DNA of 64,000 nt, from positions 1,747,736-1,811,735 of the forward strand of contig VBAR01000001.1 in NCBI GenBank assembly GCA_005882315.1, read 5' to 3'. Under the pieces are notes generated by a model. That model ran no database searches, was not told where the DNA came from, and saw only the letters and a program-made list of their open reading frames with translations. The translations under genes and the position numbers were made by a program. The stretch's first letter is position 1; every line of letters begins with the position of its first letter. Shown piece after piece: positions 35,312-44,352 of the stretch. The DNA comes from Bacteroidota bacterium (GTDB taxonomy: Bacteria > Bacteroidota > Bacteroidia > Chitinophagales > Chitinophagaceae).

Positions 35312-36127
35312 ATGCTTCGCCGGAAATTTCTTAAACAAGGTTCTGCTGCGTTGCTGATACTGGGCAGCGGTAAAATCATACGCCTTTCAGATTCATATGA
35401 AGAATGGTTGAGTAAAAAGCCTGTTCTCCGTTTTGTCGTTGCTTCGGACGGGCATTACGGACAAAAGGATACAGAGTATGAAAAAGATTTTTTTAACCTC
35501 ACAGAAAAAATAAATCAGTTGCATGCTGATAAACCATTTGAGTTTTGTGTTTTCAATGGTGATATAATTCATGATGATAAAAAATTGTTCCCTGAAGCAA
35601 AGAAGGCATTGGATAAACTTACTGTTAAGTATTATGTCAGCCAGGGCAATCATGATCATTGTACGGCTGATGAATGGCAGCAGATCTGGAATATGCCGGT
35701 AAATATTGATTTCACAGCTAAAAAGAATACCATATTAATTGGAACAACCGCTAATGAAGCCGGAACTTATTTGCCACCTGATGTTAAATGGTTTGCTGAA
35801 AAGCTGGAAGAACATAAAAAACAGCGCAATATTTTCATCTTTATTCATATCAACCCGGTGAAGCAGACAAAGAATGCGGTTGATAGTCCTGAGTTTCTTG
35901 CATTGCTTTCAAGGTATAAAAATGTAAGAGCTGTATTTAATGGACATGATCATGACATGGATGATATTAAAATGAAAGACAGTATTCCTTTTATATTTGA
36001 TTCACATATTGGTGGCAACTGGGGAACAGGTTACAGGGGATTTAGAATTGTAGAGCTGAGAAAAGACAATAGTCTCTTTACATACATATTAAATCCATCC
36101 GAAAAATTGAATGAACAAACACTTTAA
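35312..36127 (+). CDS. Exported calcineurin-like metallophosphoesterase
   Basis: A 271-residue protein starting MLRRKFLKQGSAALLILGSG, a Tat-like twin-arginine leader. All metal-site motifs are there: ASDGHYG, FNGDIIHDD, SQGNHDH and FNGHDHDMDD, so it should be an active phosphohydrolase or phosphodiesterase in the periplasm. I chose ATG 35312 over the upstream in-frame TTG (35270) because the twin arginines then sit at residues 3-4. It begins the long plus-strand gene series: 3 bp separate it from the GH29 gene. Confidence 0.87.
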   Translation: MLRRKFLKQGSAALLILGSGKIIRLSDSYEEWLSKKPVLRFVVASDGHYGQKDTEYEKDFFNLTEKINQLHADKPFEFCVFNGDIIHDDKKLFPEAKKALDKLTVKYYVSQGNHDHCTADEWQQIWNMPVNIDFTAKKNTILIGTTANEAGTYLPPDVKWFAEKLEEHKKQRNIFIFIHINPVKQTKNAVDSPEFLALLSRYKNVRAVFNGHDHDMDDIKMKDSIPFIFDSHIGGNWGTGYRGFRIVELRKDNSLFTYILNPSEKLNEQTL

Positions 36128-36130
36128 CAC

Positions 36131-38317
36131 ATGAGAAAACTATTTTGTCTCACATTGATATCGATTGCTGTTTCAGCAAATGCACAAACTTACCAGCCAA
36201 ATTGGGAATCGCTGGATAAAAGACCTACGCCACAATGGTTCAAAGATTCGAAATTCGGCATCTTTATTCATTGGGGAGTCTATGCAGTGCCGGGCTGGAG
36301 TACAAAGGGAAATTATGCAGAATGGTACCAACAAGGGTTGCAAACAACTGACAGTGCAAGAATGAAATTTCACAAAGCAAAGTTTGGTGAACGTACTTAT
36401 TATGATCTAGCAAATGATTTCAAAGCCGAATTGTTTAATCCCGATGATTGGGCAAAAGTTTTCGAAAGATCGGGCGCAAAATATATTGTACTTACTTCAA
36501 AACATCATGATGGCTTTACTTTATGGCCTAATCAAAATGCAAATAATACATGGGGCTTTAAATGGAATGCAATGGATGTTGGGCCAAAAAGAGATCTGCT
36601 TGGTGATTTATTTAAAGCAGTAAGAAAGACTTCAGTTCGTGCAGGTATGTATTATTCGTTATACGAATGGTTCAATCCACTTTGGAAAAGCGATCCAAAA
36701 AAATATGCTGCTGAACATGTATGGCCGCAGATGAAAGAACTCATCAATAATTATCAACCTGATGTTTTCTGGACCGATGGTGATTGGGATGCGCCAGCAG
36801 AAACATGGAAGAGCCAGGAATTTTTAACATGGCTCTATAATGAGAGTCCTGTGAAAGAAAAAATAGTTGTGAATGACAGATGGGGTAGCGGTGTTCGTTT
36901 CAATCATGGTGGCATTTATACTCCGGAGTATCAACCCGATTTGGATTTTGAAGATCATGATTGGGAAGAAAGCCGCGGCATGGGATATAGTTATGGCTAC
37001 AACAGGGAAGAAGATGCATGGGATTATAACTCTACACAATCACTCATTATTGCCTTAATTGATAAAGTAAGCCGTGGAGGAAATTTTTTATTGGACATAG
37101 GACCCGATGAGCATGGAAAAATTCCACCTATCATGCAGGATCGTTTGTTGCAGATGGGAGAGTGGATGAAAATAAACGGTGAAGCAATTTATAATACAAG
37201 AAGATGGAAAACACCTTTTCAATGGAGTGCTGGAAGAAGAGATTATAAAGGAACAAATGAACATATAACTGGTGACTGGAAAACCGGCGGAGATATTATG
37301 CTCAAGCTTACTATTGATCCTGATCCCGGTTATGCAGTAAAAGAGTTGTTCTTTACATATAACCCTAAAGAAAATAATTTGTATGCCATCTTTCCAAAAT
37401 ATCCCGATAACAAAAAACTTATTTTGAAAGATGTAACGCTGCCTGTCGGAACAAAGATCAGCTTTCTTTCTACCAAAGAAAACTTGTCATGGAAACAAAA
37501 TGGGACAGATATTGAGATCAGTTTACCCGAATACAATCCCAATAAAATAAAATCATCTTATGCATACGCAATAAAGATCGAAAACTTCGGAAAGTTTGCA
37601 TCGAAACCGGGGATAAAAACAGATTACTCTAAAGACCCCATGAAACCGACTGTTACAATGATTAGTGATGCAGGAACCATTATTTATTTTACAACTGATG
37701 GTTCGGAACCTTCACGCCAATCTGCAACTTACAAGGAGCCAGTCGTTATTCAAAAGTCAGTAACTATAAAAGCTGTTGCAATGGGTTTAACTGCGGCTGT
37801 TAATCCACCGATGGATAACAGCGATATTTTAAAAAGCTCTGCAAATACTATGTCGGTAAAAGTGTACGAGTGGAAAAAAGCGATGAATGTTTTAAAACCT
37901 GTGGCAGGGGTCAACTATAAATATTACGAACTATCAGGAGGAATTGATATGAATTCACTAAAAAATGGTTTTACTACAGCCGGTGTTACAGACCGAATCA
38001 CATTATCAAAGAAAAGTCGTAAAGAAAAATTTGCTTTTGAATTCAATGGATTTATTAAGATCGATAAAGATGGCATCTATACTTTCTTTACTGATTCAGA
38101 TGATGGAAGTATGCTTTATATTGATGACGAAGAAACAGTGAATAACGACGGCGATCATGGAAATGTAGAAAAAAGCGGTACTGCGGCATTAAAAAAAGGT
38201 TATCATAAAATAAAAGTTCAATATTTCGACAGTGGAGGTGGAAATTCGTTAAAAGTTTCAATGCAACAGCAAGGTGGAGTTAAACAGGAAATCCCCGCTG
38301 CATTATTATATCACTAA
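36131..38317 (+). CDS. Secreted alpha-L-fucosidase, GH29 (animal-like), with C-terminal PA14-like domain
   Basis: Releases alpha-linked L-fucose from glycans. A signal peptide (MRKLFCLTLISIAVSANAQ) is followed by the GH29 TIM barrel: WFKDSKFGIFIHWGVYAVPG, YIVLTSKHHDGFTLWP, FWTDGDWDAP with nucleophile Asp216, SPVKEKIVVNDRWG, and GNFLLDIGPDEHGKI. The block around the nucleophile closely resembles animal tissue fucosidase, which points to the GH29-A type of broad specificity. After a beta-sandwich come a chitobiase-type C-terminal domain (TVTMISDAGTIIYFTTDGSE) and a PA14-like domain (DGIYTFFTDSDDGSMLYID), both probably glycan-binding. No T9SS tail seen; periplasmic or outer-membrane location is likely. 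Confidence 0.93.
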   Translation: MRKLFCLTLISIAVSANAQTYQPNWESLDKRPTPQWFKDSKFGIFIHWGVYAVPGWSTKGNYAEWYQQGLQTTDSARMKFHKAKFGERTYYDLANDFKAELFNPDDWAKVFERSGAKYIVLTSKHHDGFTLWPNQNANNTWGFKWNAMDVGPKRDLLGDLFKAVRKTSVRAGMYYSLYEWFNPLWKSDPKKYAAEHVWPQMKELINNYQPDVFWTDGDWDAPAETWKSQEFLTWLYNESPVKEKIVVNDRWGSGVRFNHGGIYTPEYQPDLDFEDHDWEESRGMGYSYGYNREEDAWDYNSTQSLIIALIDKVSRGGNFLLDIGPDEHGKIPPIMQDRLLQMGEWMKINGEAIYNTRRWKTPFQWSAGRRDYKGTNEHITGDWKTGGDIMLKLTIDPDPGYAVKELFFTYNPKENNLYAIFPKYPDNKKLILKDVTLPVGTKISFLSTKENLSWKQNGTDIEISLPEYNPNKIKSSYAYAIKIENFGKFASKPGIKTDYSKDPMKPTVTMISDAGTIIYFTTDGSEPSRQSATYKEPVVIQKSVTIKAVAMGLTAAVNPPMDNSDILKSSANTMSVKVYEWKKAMNVLKPVAGVNYKYYELSGGIDMNSLKNGFTTAGVTDRITLSKKSRKEKFAFEFNGFIKIDKDGIYTFFTDSDDGSMLYIDDEETVNNDGDHGNVEKSGTAALKKGYHKIKVQYFDSGGGNSLKVSMQQQGGVKQEIPAALLYH

Positions 38318-38326
38318 GATCTTAAT

Positions 38327-39412
38327 ATGAGAAAACTCATTATTGTTTTTCTTTTGATAATTGCTTTTAAAGCCCAATCGCAAAAGGCAGAGAACATAAT
38401 TATCATTACAACGGATGGATTTCGCTGGCAGGAACTTTTTAAAGGGATGGATTCTGCTATTGCCAATAATTCAAAATACAACGAAGATGACAGTAGCGGG
38501 ATTTTTGAAAAATATTGGGCGAATGATGAAATAGAAAGAAGAAAGAAGCTGATGCCTTTTTTTTGGAGTATCGTAAACAATAAGGGGCAGATATATGGCA
38601 ACAGGCTCGCAGGCAATAAAGTGAACAATGCAAATCCCTTTAAATTTAGTTATCCCGGTTATAGCGAGATCATGACCGGCTTTGCAGATACAACTATTAA
38701 TTCAAATAGCTTTCCACCAAATCCACATGTGACGGTTTTGGAATTTTTTAACCAACAACCAAAACTAAAAGGTAAAGTATCAGCTTTTGGAGCATGGAAT
38801 GCTTTTGATAGAATACTAAATGAAGAACGCAGCGGCCTTCCTGTAATAAATGCATTTGATAAAACAGGAGGTAAAACTCCAACAGCCAATGAAAAACTGA
38901 TCAATGCAATGCTGAAAGATTCTTACAAGCCATGGAATGAGGGTGAATGCCTTGATGTATTTACACATTATGCGGCTTATGAACATTTAAAAACAAGGAA
39001 ACCAAAAGTGCTGTACATCTCTTATGGAGAAACAGACGAATGGGCACATAGTGGCAAATACCGATCCTACCTGGATGCTGCTCACCAGGTAGATGCATGG
39101 ATCAGGCAAATTTGGGATTTTGTCCAGTCCGATCCGCAGTATAAAAATAAAACCGTTTTATTTATAACGACTGACCATGGACGTGGAGACAAAAATAAAA
39201 ATGAGTGGACAGATCATGGAAAGGATGTGGCAGATGCATATGAGATCTGGTTTGCTGCGATGGGCACAGGTATTGCAGTTAAAGGAGAAATAAAAACACC
39301 AATGCAGTTATATCAAGATCAATTTGCACAAACTATTGCAAAGCTGTTGGGTTATACCTATAAGGCAAAACATCCTATTTCACCGGAAATAAAATCTGTT
39401 GTAGATAAATGA
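38327..39412 (+). CDS. Alkaline-phosphatase-superfamily hydrolase (NPP/phosphodiesterase-like)
   Basis: An exported 361-residue enzyme with signal peptide MRKLIIVFLLIIAFKAQSQ. It has the metal-binding start IIIITTDGFRWQELF, the nucleophile region KFSYPGYSEIMTG with Ser108 in the position of the NPP nucleophile, GETDEWAH, and TDHGRGDKN with the C-terminal metal ligands. The sulfatase motif C/S-x-P-x-R is absent, so a phosphodiesterase, phosphatase or phosphonate/sugar phosphate hydrolase is more likely than a sulfatase. It sits between the fucosidase and an unclassified glycosidase and overlaps the latter by 4 bp. Confidence 0.82.
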   Translation: MRKLIIVFLLIIAFKAQSQKAENIIIITTDGFRWQELFKGMDSAIANNSKYNEDDSSGIFEKYWANDEIERRKKLMPFFWSIVNNKGQIYGNRLAGNKVNNANPFKFSYPGYSEIMTGFADTTINSNSFPPNPHVTVLEFFNQQPKLKGKVSAFGAWNAFDRILNEERSGLPVINAFDKTGGKTPTANEKLINAMLKDSYKPWNEGECLDVFTHYAAYEHLKTRKPKVLYISYGETDEWAHSGKYRSYLDAAHQVDAWIRQIWDFVQSDPQYKNKTVLFITTDHGRGDKNKNEWTDHGKDVADAYEIWFAAMGTGIAVKGEIKTPMQLYQDQFAQTIAKLLGYTYKAKHPISPEIKSVVDK

Positions 39413-41580
39413 GAATACTGTTGCATTTTTTCTTCTTGTTATTCTTTATTGATATATCGGCGCAAAAAACCTGGTCGCTGAATAATTTATGGCCAACTGA
39501 TTGGCTGGTAGACAAAGTAACAAGGAAGTCGCAGGCAATCTACTATGCCGATAAAAAAGAAATAACGCTTTATAATGGATTGGTGAAAAGAACTTTCCGG
39601 TTATTGCCTAACGCTGCCTGTATTGATTATAAAAATATGATCACCGGTCAGCAACTGCTTCGTGCTATTTCACCCGAAGCAAGATTAACTATTAACGAGA
39701 AAGAATATAAGGTTGGTGGATTACATGGTCAAAAAGAAAAAGCTTACCTGTTGCCCGAATGGGTGGATAGTTTTTCAAACAACGAAAACGATTTTCAGTA
39801 TATCAACTATTCAATTGAAGATATTAAACCGTTTATAAATTTTAAGCAAACCATGTGGGCAACGAATAGCCAACAACCCACAGGTAAACATCTTATCTTT
39901 TGGTATCAATCTGCTCAACCAGCTTTAATGCATCTTGTTGTAAAAGTGCATTATGAAATTTATGACGGACTTCCATTAATTGTGAAATGGGTTTCACTAG
40001 AAAATCACAGTGACAAAACAATTAAGCTCGATAAAGTGGTGAACGAAATTCTGGCAACTGTTGAAGAGGAAAGTGCAGTAGTAGGTAAACCAGAACAGAT
40101 GAAAACACAGGCTGGTCTTTATATTGAAACTAACTATGCATTTAACAATGCAATGCGTTACAGTATCAGCGACCAGACCACACACTGGAAAACAGATTCA
40201 TCTTATACTTCACAGGTAAATTATAATTATGAAACACCCTGCATACTGGAAGTGTATCCTGATAAAGCACCGGGTGTTGAATTGAAACCCGGAGAAAATT
40301 TTACTTCGATACGCACTTATGAATTGCTGATGGATAGTTATGACAGGGAAAGAAGAGGATTGACGATGAGGAAAATGTACAGTACAATTGCTCCCTGGAC
40401 AACGATGAACCCGATTTTTATGCATTTGGTAAGTAAGAATGATGAGGAAGTAAAAAATGCAGTTGACCAATGCGCTGCTACGGGATATGAAGCACTGATC
40501 CTAAGTTTCGGCAGTCATTTAAATATGGAAGATTCATCCGCAAAAAATATTCAGCGCTGGAAACAATTGGCGGATTATGCTCACGGAAAGGGGATAATGA
40601 TCGGAGGCTATTCTTTATTCAGTTCAAGAAGAATCAGTGATGAGGACGATGTTATCAATCCCAAAACTGGAAAACCCGGTGGTGCATTTTTTGGTAATGC
40701 TCCCTGCTTTGGCAGTAAATGGGGTTTAGCTTATCGGGATAAAATAAAATACTTCTTTTCGCAAACTGGTTTTAATATCTGGGAGAACGATGGCCCTTAT
40801 CCCGGCGATGTTTGTGCTTCTGTTGTTCACCCGGGTCACAAAGGCTTAGATGATTCGCAATGGAAACAAATGGAAATACAAAAGGAGCTATACAAATGGT
40901 TAAATGAAAAAGGAGTTTATATCAATGCACCGGATTGGTATTTTTTAGATGGCACACATAAAATTGCGATCGGTTACCGCGAAGTCAATTTTTCTTTATC
41001 AAGAGAACAGCAAAAAATTCTTAATAGACAAAACATATTTGATGGTACATGGGAAAAAACTCCATCGATGGGCTGGGGTTTTGTTCCACTGACAAGATAC
41101 CAGGGCGGTGGTCCCGAAGCGATACTCGAACCATTGAGCGAACATTTGAAAGATTATGAGCAACTGATGATGCAATACTATGGTGCTGGCGTACAGGCTT
41201 GCTACCGGGGACCGAGATTATATGATACAGAAGAAACAAAACAAACAGTAATCAAGGTTATTAAATGGTATAAAAAATACAGGGAAATCTTAAACTCAGA
41301 TATCATTCATTTAAGAAGGGCGGATGGAAGAGATTGGGATGGGTGGCTGCACGTAAACTCCGCGTTGAAGCAAAAAGGGCTGTTAATGCTATTTAACCCA
41401 CTCAAAGAACAGATAAAAACAAAAATAAAATTGCCATTATACTATACCGGTTTAAAAAACTCGGCTATAGTGAGAATTGGCAATGGTCAGCCTATAACAT
41501 ACAAACTGAACCGGCAGTATGAAATTGAACTAGATCTTACATTAAATCCGGATAGTTATTTATGGGTAACCATCGAATAA
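39409..41580 (+). CDS. Secreted glycoside-hydrolase-like protein, possible clan GH-D TIM barrel
   Basis: A 723-residue exported protein (signal peptide to IDISAQ). Residues about 20-290 form a beta-supersandwich-like domain (EITLYNGLVKRTFRLLPNA, KWVSLENHSDKTIKLDKV) as seen before the barrel in GH36 and GH31. A TIM-barrel-like part follows: ATGYEALILSFGSH, YAHGKGIMIGGYSLFSSRR, TGFNIWENDGPYPGDVCAS (an Asp candidate for nucleophile), and ACYRGPRLYDTEE. A C-terminal beta domain ends the protein. Overall layout recalls alpha-galactosidase clan GH-D, but the usual GH27/GH36 signatures are not clear, so substrate and family remain open. The start overlaps the previous gene (ATGA). Confidence 0.65.
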   Translation: MRILLHFFFLLFFIDISAQKTWSLNNLWPTDWLVDKVTRKSQAIYYADKKEITLYNGLVKRTFRLLPNAACIDYKNMITGQQLLRAISPEARLTINEKEYKVGGLHGQKEKAYLLPEWVDSFSNNENDFQYINYSIEDIKPFINFKQTMWATNSQQPTGKHLIFWYQSAQPALMHLVVKVHYEIYDGLPLIVKWVSLENHSDKTIKLDKVVNEILATVEEESAVVGKPEQMKTQAGLYIETNYAFNNAMRYSISDQTTHWKTDSSYTSQVNYNYETPCILEVYPDKAPGVELKPGENFTSIRTYELLMDSYDRERRGLTMRKMYSTIAPWTTMNPIFMHLVSKNDEEVKNAVDQCAATGYEALILSFGSHLNMEDSSAKNIQRWKQLADYAHGKGIMIGGYSLFSSRRISDEDDVINPKTGKPGGAFFGNAPCFGSKWGLAYRDKIKYFFSQTGFNIWENDGPYPGDVCASVVHPGHKGLDDSQWKQMEIQKELYKWLNEKGVYINAPDWYFLDGTHKIAIGYREVNFSLSREQQKILNRQNIFDGTWEKTPSMGWGFVPLTRYQGGGPEAILEPLSEHLKDYEQLMMQYYGAGVQACYRGPRLYDTEETKQTVIKVIKWYKKYREILNSDIIHLRRADGRDWDGWLHVNSALKQKGLLMLFNPLKEQIKTKIKLPLYYTGLKNSAIVRIGNGQPITYKLNRQYEIELDLTLNPDSYLWVTIE

Positions 41581-41616
41581 CAACGACGAATTTCTTTATC
41601 TTTAAAGGAACGATTA

Positions 41617-44346
41617 ATGATGAGTTTTCCTCTTTCAAGAAAAAGTCTGGTGCTGGCAATTTTGTTGATTGCTGTTGCTGCTGTTATTTATTTTTCATTT
41701 ACACGTTCGTCAAAGATCGATTTCAATTCACAGGTAAAACCCATTTTTAATAATAAATGCATTACCTGCCATGGCGGGGTAAGGGCAAAAGCAGATTTCA
41801 GTTTATTATTCAGGGAAGATGCTATGAAGCCTGCAAAATCGGGCAAGTATCCTATTGTGCCGGGTAAACCGGATGAAAGTGAAATGATAAAAAGGATCAC
41901 GAACCATGATCCTGATGAAAGAATGCCTTATAAACATGAGCCACTTTCGCAACATGAAATAAAGATTTTAAGGCAATGGATAAAACAGGGAGCAAACTGG
42001 GGTGAACATTGGGCTTATATACCTGTAAAAGAAACAGAAGTTCCTTCAAGCAGTAATAAATGGATCAGGAATGATATCGATCAGTTTATTTATAAAAGAC
42101 TAAAGGAAGAAAAATTATCTCCATCTGATGAGGCGGATAAAGCAACATTATTGAGAAGAACCAGCCTTGATCTTACCGGCCTTCCACCAACTGATGTTAT
42201 TGCTCAAAAATTCCTTAACGATAATTCAGACAAAGCATATGAAAATTTAGTTGATGATTTACTCGCATCACCTGGTTATGGCGAAAGATGGACATCACTC
42301 TGGCTCGACCTTGCCCGTTATGCAGATACAAAGGGTTATGAAAAAGACCAGGGACGTAATATCTGGAAATACCGTGACTGGGTTATCAGGGCTTTTAATG
42401 AAGACAAACCTTACAATGATTTTTTAATTGAGCAACTCGCAGGCGATTTGATGCCAAACCCTGATGATGCAAAATATATTGCTACAGCTTTTCATCGTAA
42501 CACAATGACCAATGATGAAGGTGGTACTGATAATGAAGAGTTCAGAACTGCTGCAGTACTTGACAGGGTAAATACAACATGGAGTGCTTTACTCGGTACA
42601 ACATTTAATTGTGTGCAATGCCACAGTCATCCTTACGATCCTTTTAAGCACGAAGAGTATTATAAGTTTATGGCATTTTTTAATAACAGTCGTGATGAAG
42701 ATACGGAAGCTGATTATCCCGGGTTACGCCAATATAATAATGGCGATAGTTTAAAACTGTTACAACTAATCGAATGGATAAAAAGTAATAGTTCAGCAGA
42801 AGAAAGTAAAAAGTATTATACATTTCTTAAAACATGGCAGCCTGTAATCAATGCTTACCATTGCGATGAGTATATAAATGGGGCATTACTGGGCAGCGTT
42901 GCGGCACTCCGAAAAAATGGGACCTGCCGGTTACCAAATGTAATGTTGGATAGTAAAGAGCAACTTATGTTTCGTCTCTTGAGTTTGTATGACGGTGGTA
43001 AATGGTTTATTTATCTTGACAGTTTAAATGGACAATTATTAAAAGTAATTCCGCTTACAAAAGGGGAATGGAAGATGGCAGCTACTGATATTCCGCAAAC
43101 TAAAGGAAAACATAATTTGTATTTTAAATATGTCAACCCAACTATAAAAACAGAAAATGAAACAGGTGTGATGTTTGAATGGTTCCAGTTCGATAAAAAT
43201 TTTCCCGGCAAAGAAAAGCCGGGATATGATTCTGCCTATAAACATTTTTACGATTTAATGTATGCAAAGGTGGAAACAACACCTGTGATGGTTGAAAGCA
43301 ACAATGAATTATCGAGAACATCGCATGTATTTGAAAGAGGTAACTGGATGGTGAAAGGAGATGAAGTAACTCCCGATGTACCACATGTGATGAACCCTTT
43401 TCCTGCTAATGCACCAAAAAACAGGTTGGGGATGGCGATTTGGTTAACGGATAAAAAAAATCCATTGGTAGCAAGAACAATGGTAAATCGTTTATGGGAA
43501 CAGCTGTTTGGTTTTGGTTTGGCAGAAACACTGGAAGATATGGGCACACAGGGTATTCCTCCTATACATAAAGAGTTGCTGGATCATTTATCCTGGAAAT
43601 TCATGAATGATTTTAACTGGAGCATAAAAAAATTATTAAAAGAAATTGTTTTATCAGCAACATACAGGCAGGATTCAAAAACCAATGATGAATTAAATGA
43701 CAAAGATCCTTACAATAAATTATATGCAAGAGGTCTGCGGATAAGATTATCTGCCGAACAATTAAGGGATCAGGGTCTGGCTGTAAGTAATTTATTAAGT
43801 AAAAAAATGTATGGAAAAAGTGTAATGCCATTTCAACCGGACGGAATATGGCGGTCACCTTATAATCACAGTCAATGGACGTTAAGCAGCGGCGAAGATC
43901 AAAACAGAAGAGCTGTTTATACCTATTGGAAAAGAAGTGCACCTTATCCATCCATGATAAGTTTTGATGGCGGCACGAGAGAAGTTTGCTTAACAAAAAG
44001 AGTAAGAACGAATACGCCATTACAGGCTTTAACTTCTTTGAATGATTCAACCTATATTGTAATGGCAAGACAATTTGCTTTCAGGATGCAGGAACTGGGT
44101 GGTAGCACCATTCAGAAACAAATACAAAAAGGATATGAAGCAATGATGTACAGAAATATTTCGCCAACAAAACTGGATGCACTTGTCGAGTTGTATAATA
44201 AATCAATCAGTAAATTTAAAAATGATAAGGATGCAGTTTGTGAAATGATGGGAGCCATGTATAAAAATAATAATGCTGAAACCGCCGCATTGGTAGTGGT
44301 TGCGAATGCAATGATGAACCTTGATGAGTGGGTAAATAAAAATTAA
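41617..44346 (+). CDS. PSCyt1/DUF1549/DUF1553 c-type cytochrome protein
   Basis: A 909-residue exported protein of the type common in Planctomycetes. N-terminal membrane anchor (residues about 10-28), then a cytochrome c module with the heme site CITCH (Cys48, Cys51, His52) and RMPYKHEPLSQHEIKIL, then DUF1549/PSCyt2 (LLRRTSLDLTGLPPT, GYGERWTSLWLDLARYADT, CVQCHSHPYDPFKHEEYY with a second CxxCH), a middle carbohydrate-binding-like segment, and DUF1553/PSD1 (NPLVARTMVNRLWEQLFG, RIRLSAEQLRDQGLAVS, TNTPLQALTSLND). Biochemistry is not established; electron transfer coupled to sugar oxidation outside the cytoplasm is an inference. The usual partner, DUF1501, follows 6 bp later. Confidence 0.92.
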   Translation: MMSFPLSRKSLVLAILLIAVAAVIYFSFTRSSKIDFNSQVKPIFNNKCITCHGGVRAKADFSLLFREDAMKPAKSGKYPIVPGKPDESEMIKRITNHDPDERMPYKHEPLSQHEIKILRQWIKQGANWGEHWAYIPVKETEVPSSSNKWIRNDIDQFIYKRLKEEKLSPSDEADKATLLRRTSLDLTGLPPTDVIAQKFLNDNSDKAYENLVDDLLASPGYGERWTSLWLDLARYADTKGYEKDQGRNIWKYRDWVIRAFNEDKPYNDFLIEQLAGDLMPNPDDAKYIATAFHRNTMTNDEGGTDNEEFRTAAVLDRVNTTWSALLGTTFNCVQCHSHPYDPFKHEEYYKFMAFFNNSRDEDTEADYPGLRQYNNGDSLKLLQLIEWIKSNSSAEESKKYYTFLKTWQPVINAYHCDEYINGALLGSVAALRKNGTCRLPNVMLDSKEQLMFRLLSLYDGGKWFIYLDSLNGQLLKVIPLTKGEWKMAATDIPQTKGKHNLYFKYVNPTIKTENETGVMFEWFQFDKNFPGKEKPGYDSAYKHFYDLMYAKVETTPVMVESNNELSRTSHVFERGNWMVKGDEVTPDVPHVMNPFPANAPKNRLGMAIWLTDKKNPLVARTMVNRLWEQLFGFGLAETLEDMGTQGIPPIHKELLDHLSWKFMNDFNWSIKKLLKEIVLSATYRQDSKTNDELNDKDPYNKLYARGLRIRLSAEQLRDQGLAVSNLLSKKMYGKSVMPFQPDGIWRSPYNHSQWTLSSGEDQNRRAVYTYWKRSAPYPSMISFDGGTREVCLTKRVRTNTPLQALTSLNDSTYIVMARQFAFRMQELGGSTIQKQIQKGYEAMMYRNISPTKLDALVELYNKSISKFKNDKDAVCEMMGAMYKNNNAETAALVVVANAMMNLDEWVNKN

Positions 44347-44352
44347 ATGTGA

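Noticed and set aside
38327-39412. Sulfatase acting on sulfated fucans
   Set aside because: The formylglycine motif C/S-x-P-x-R is missing; the nucleophile region resembles phosphodiesterases.
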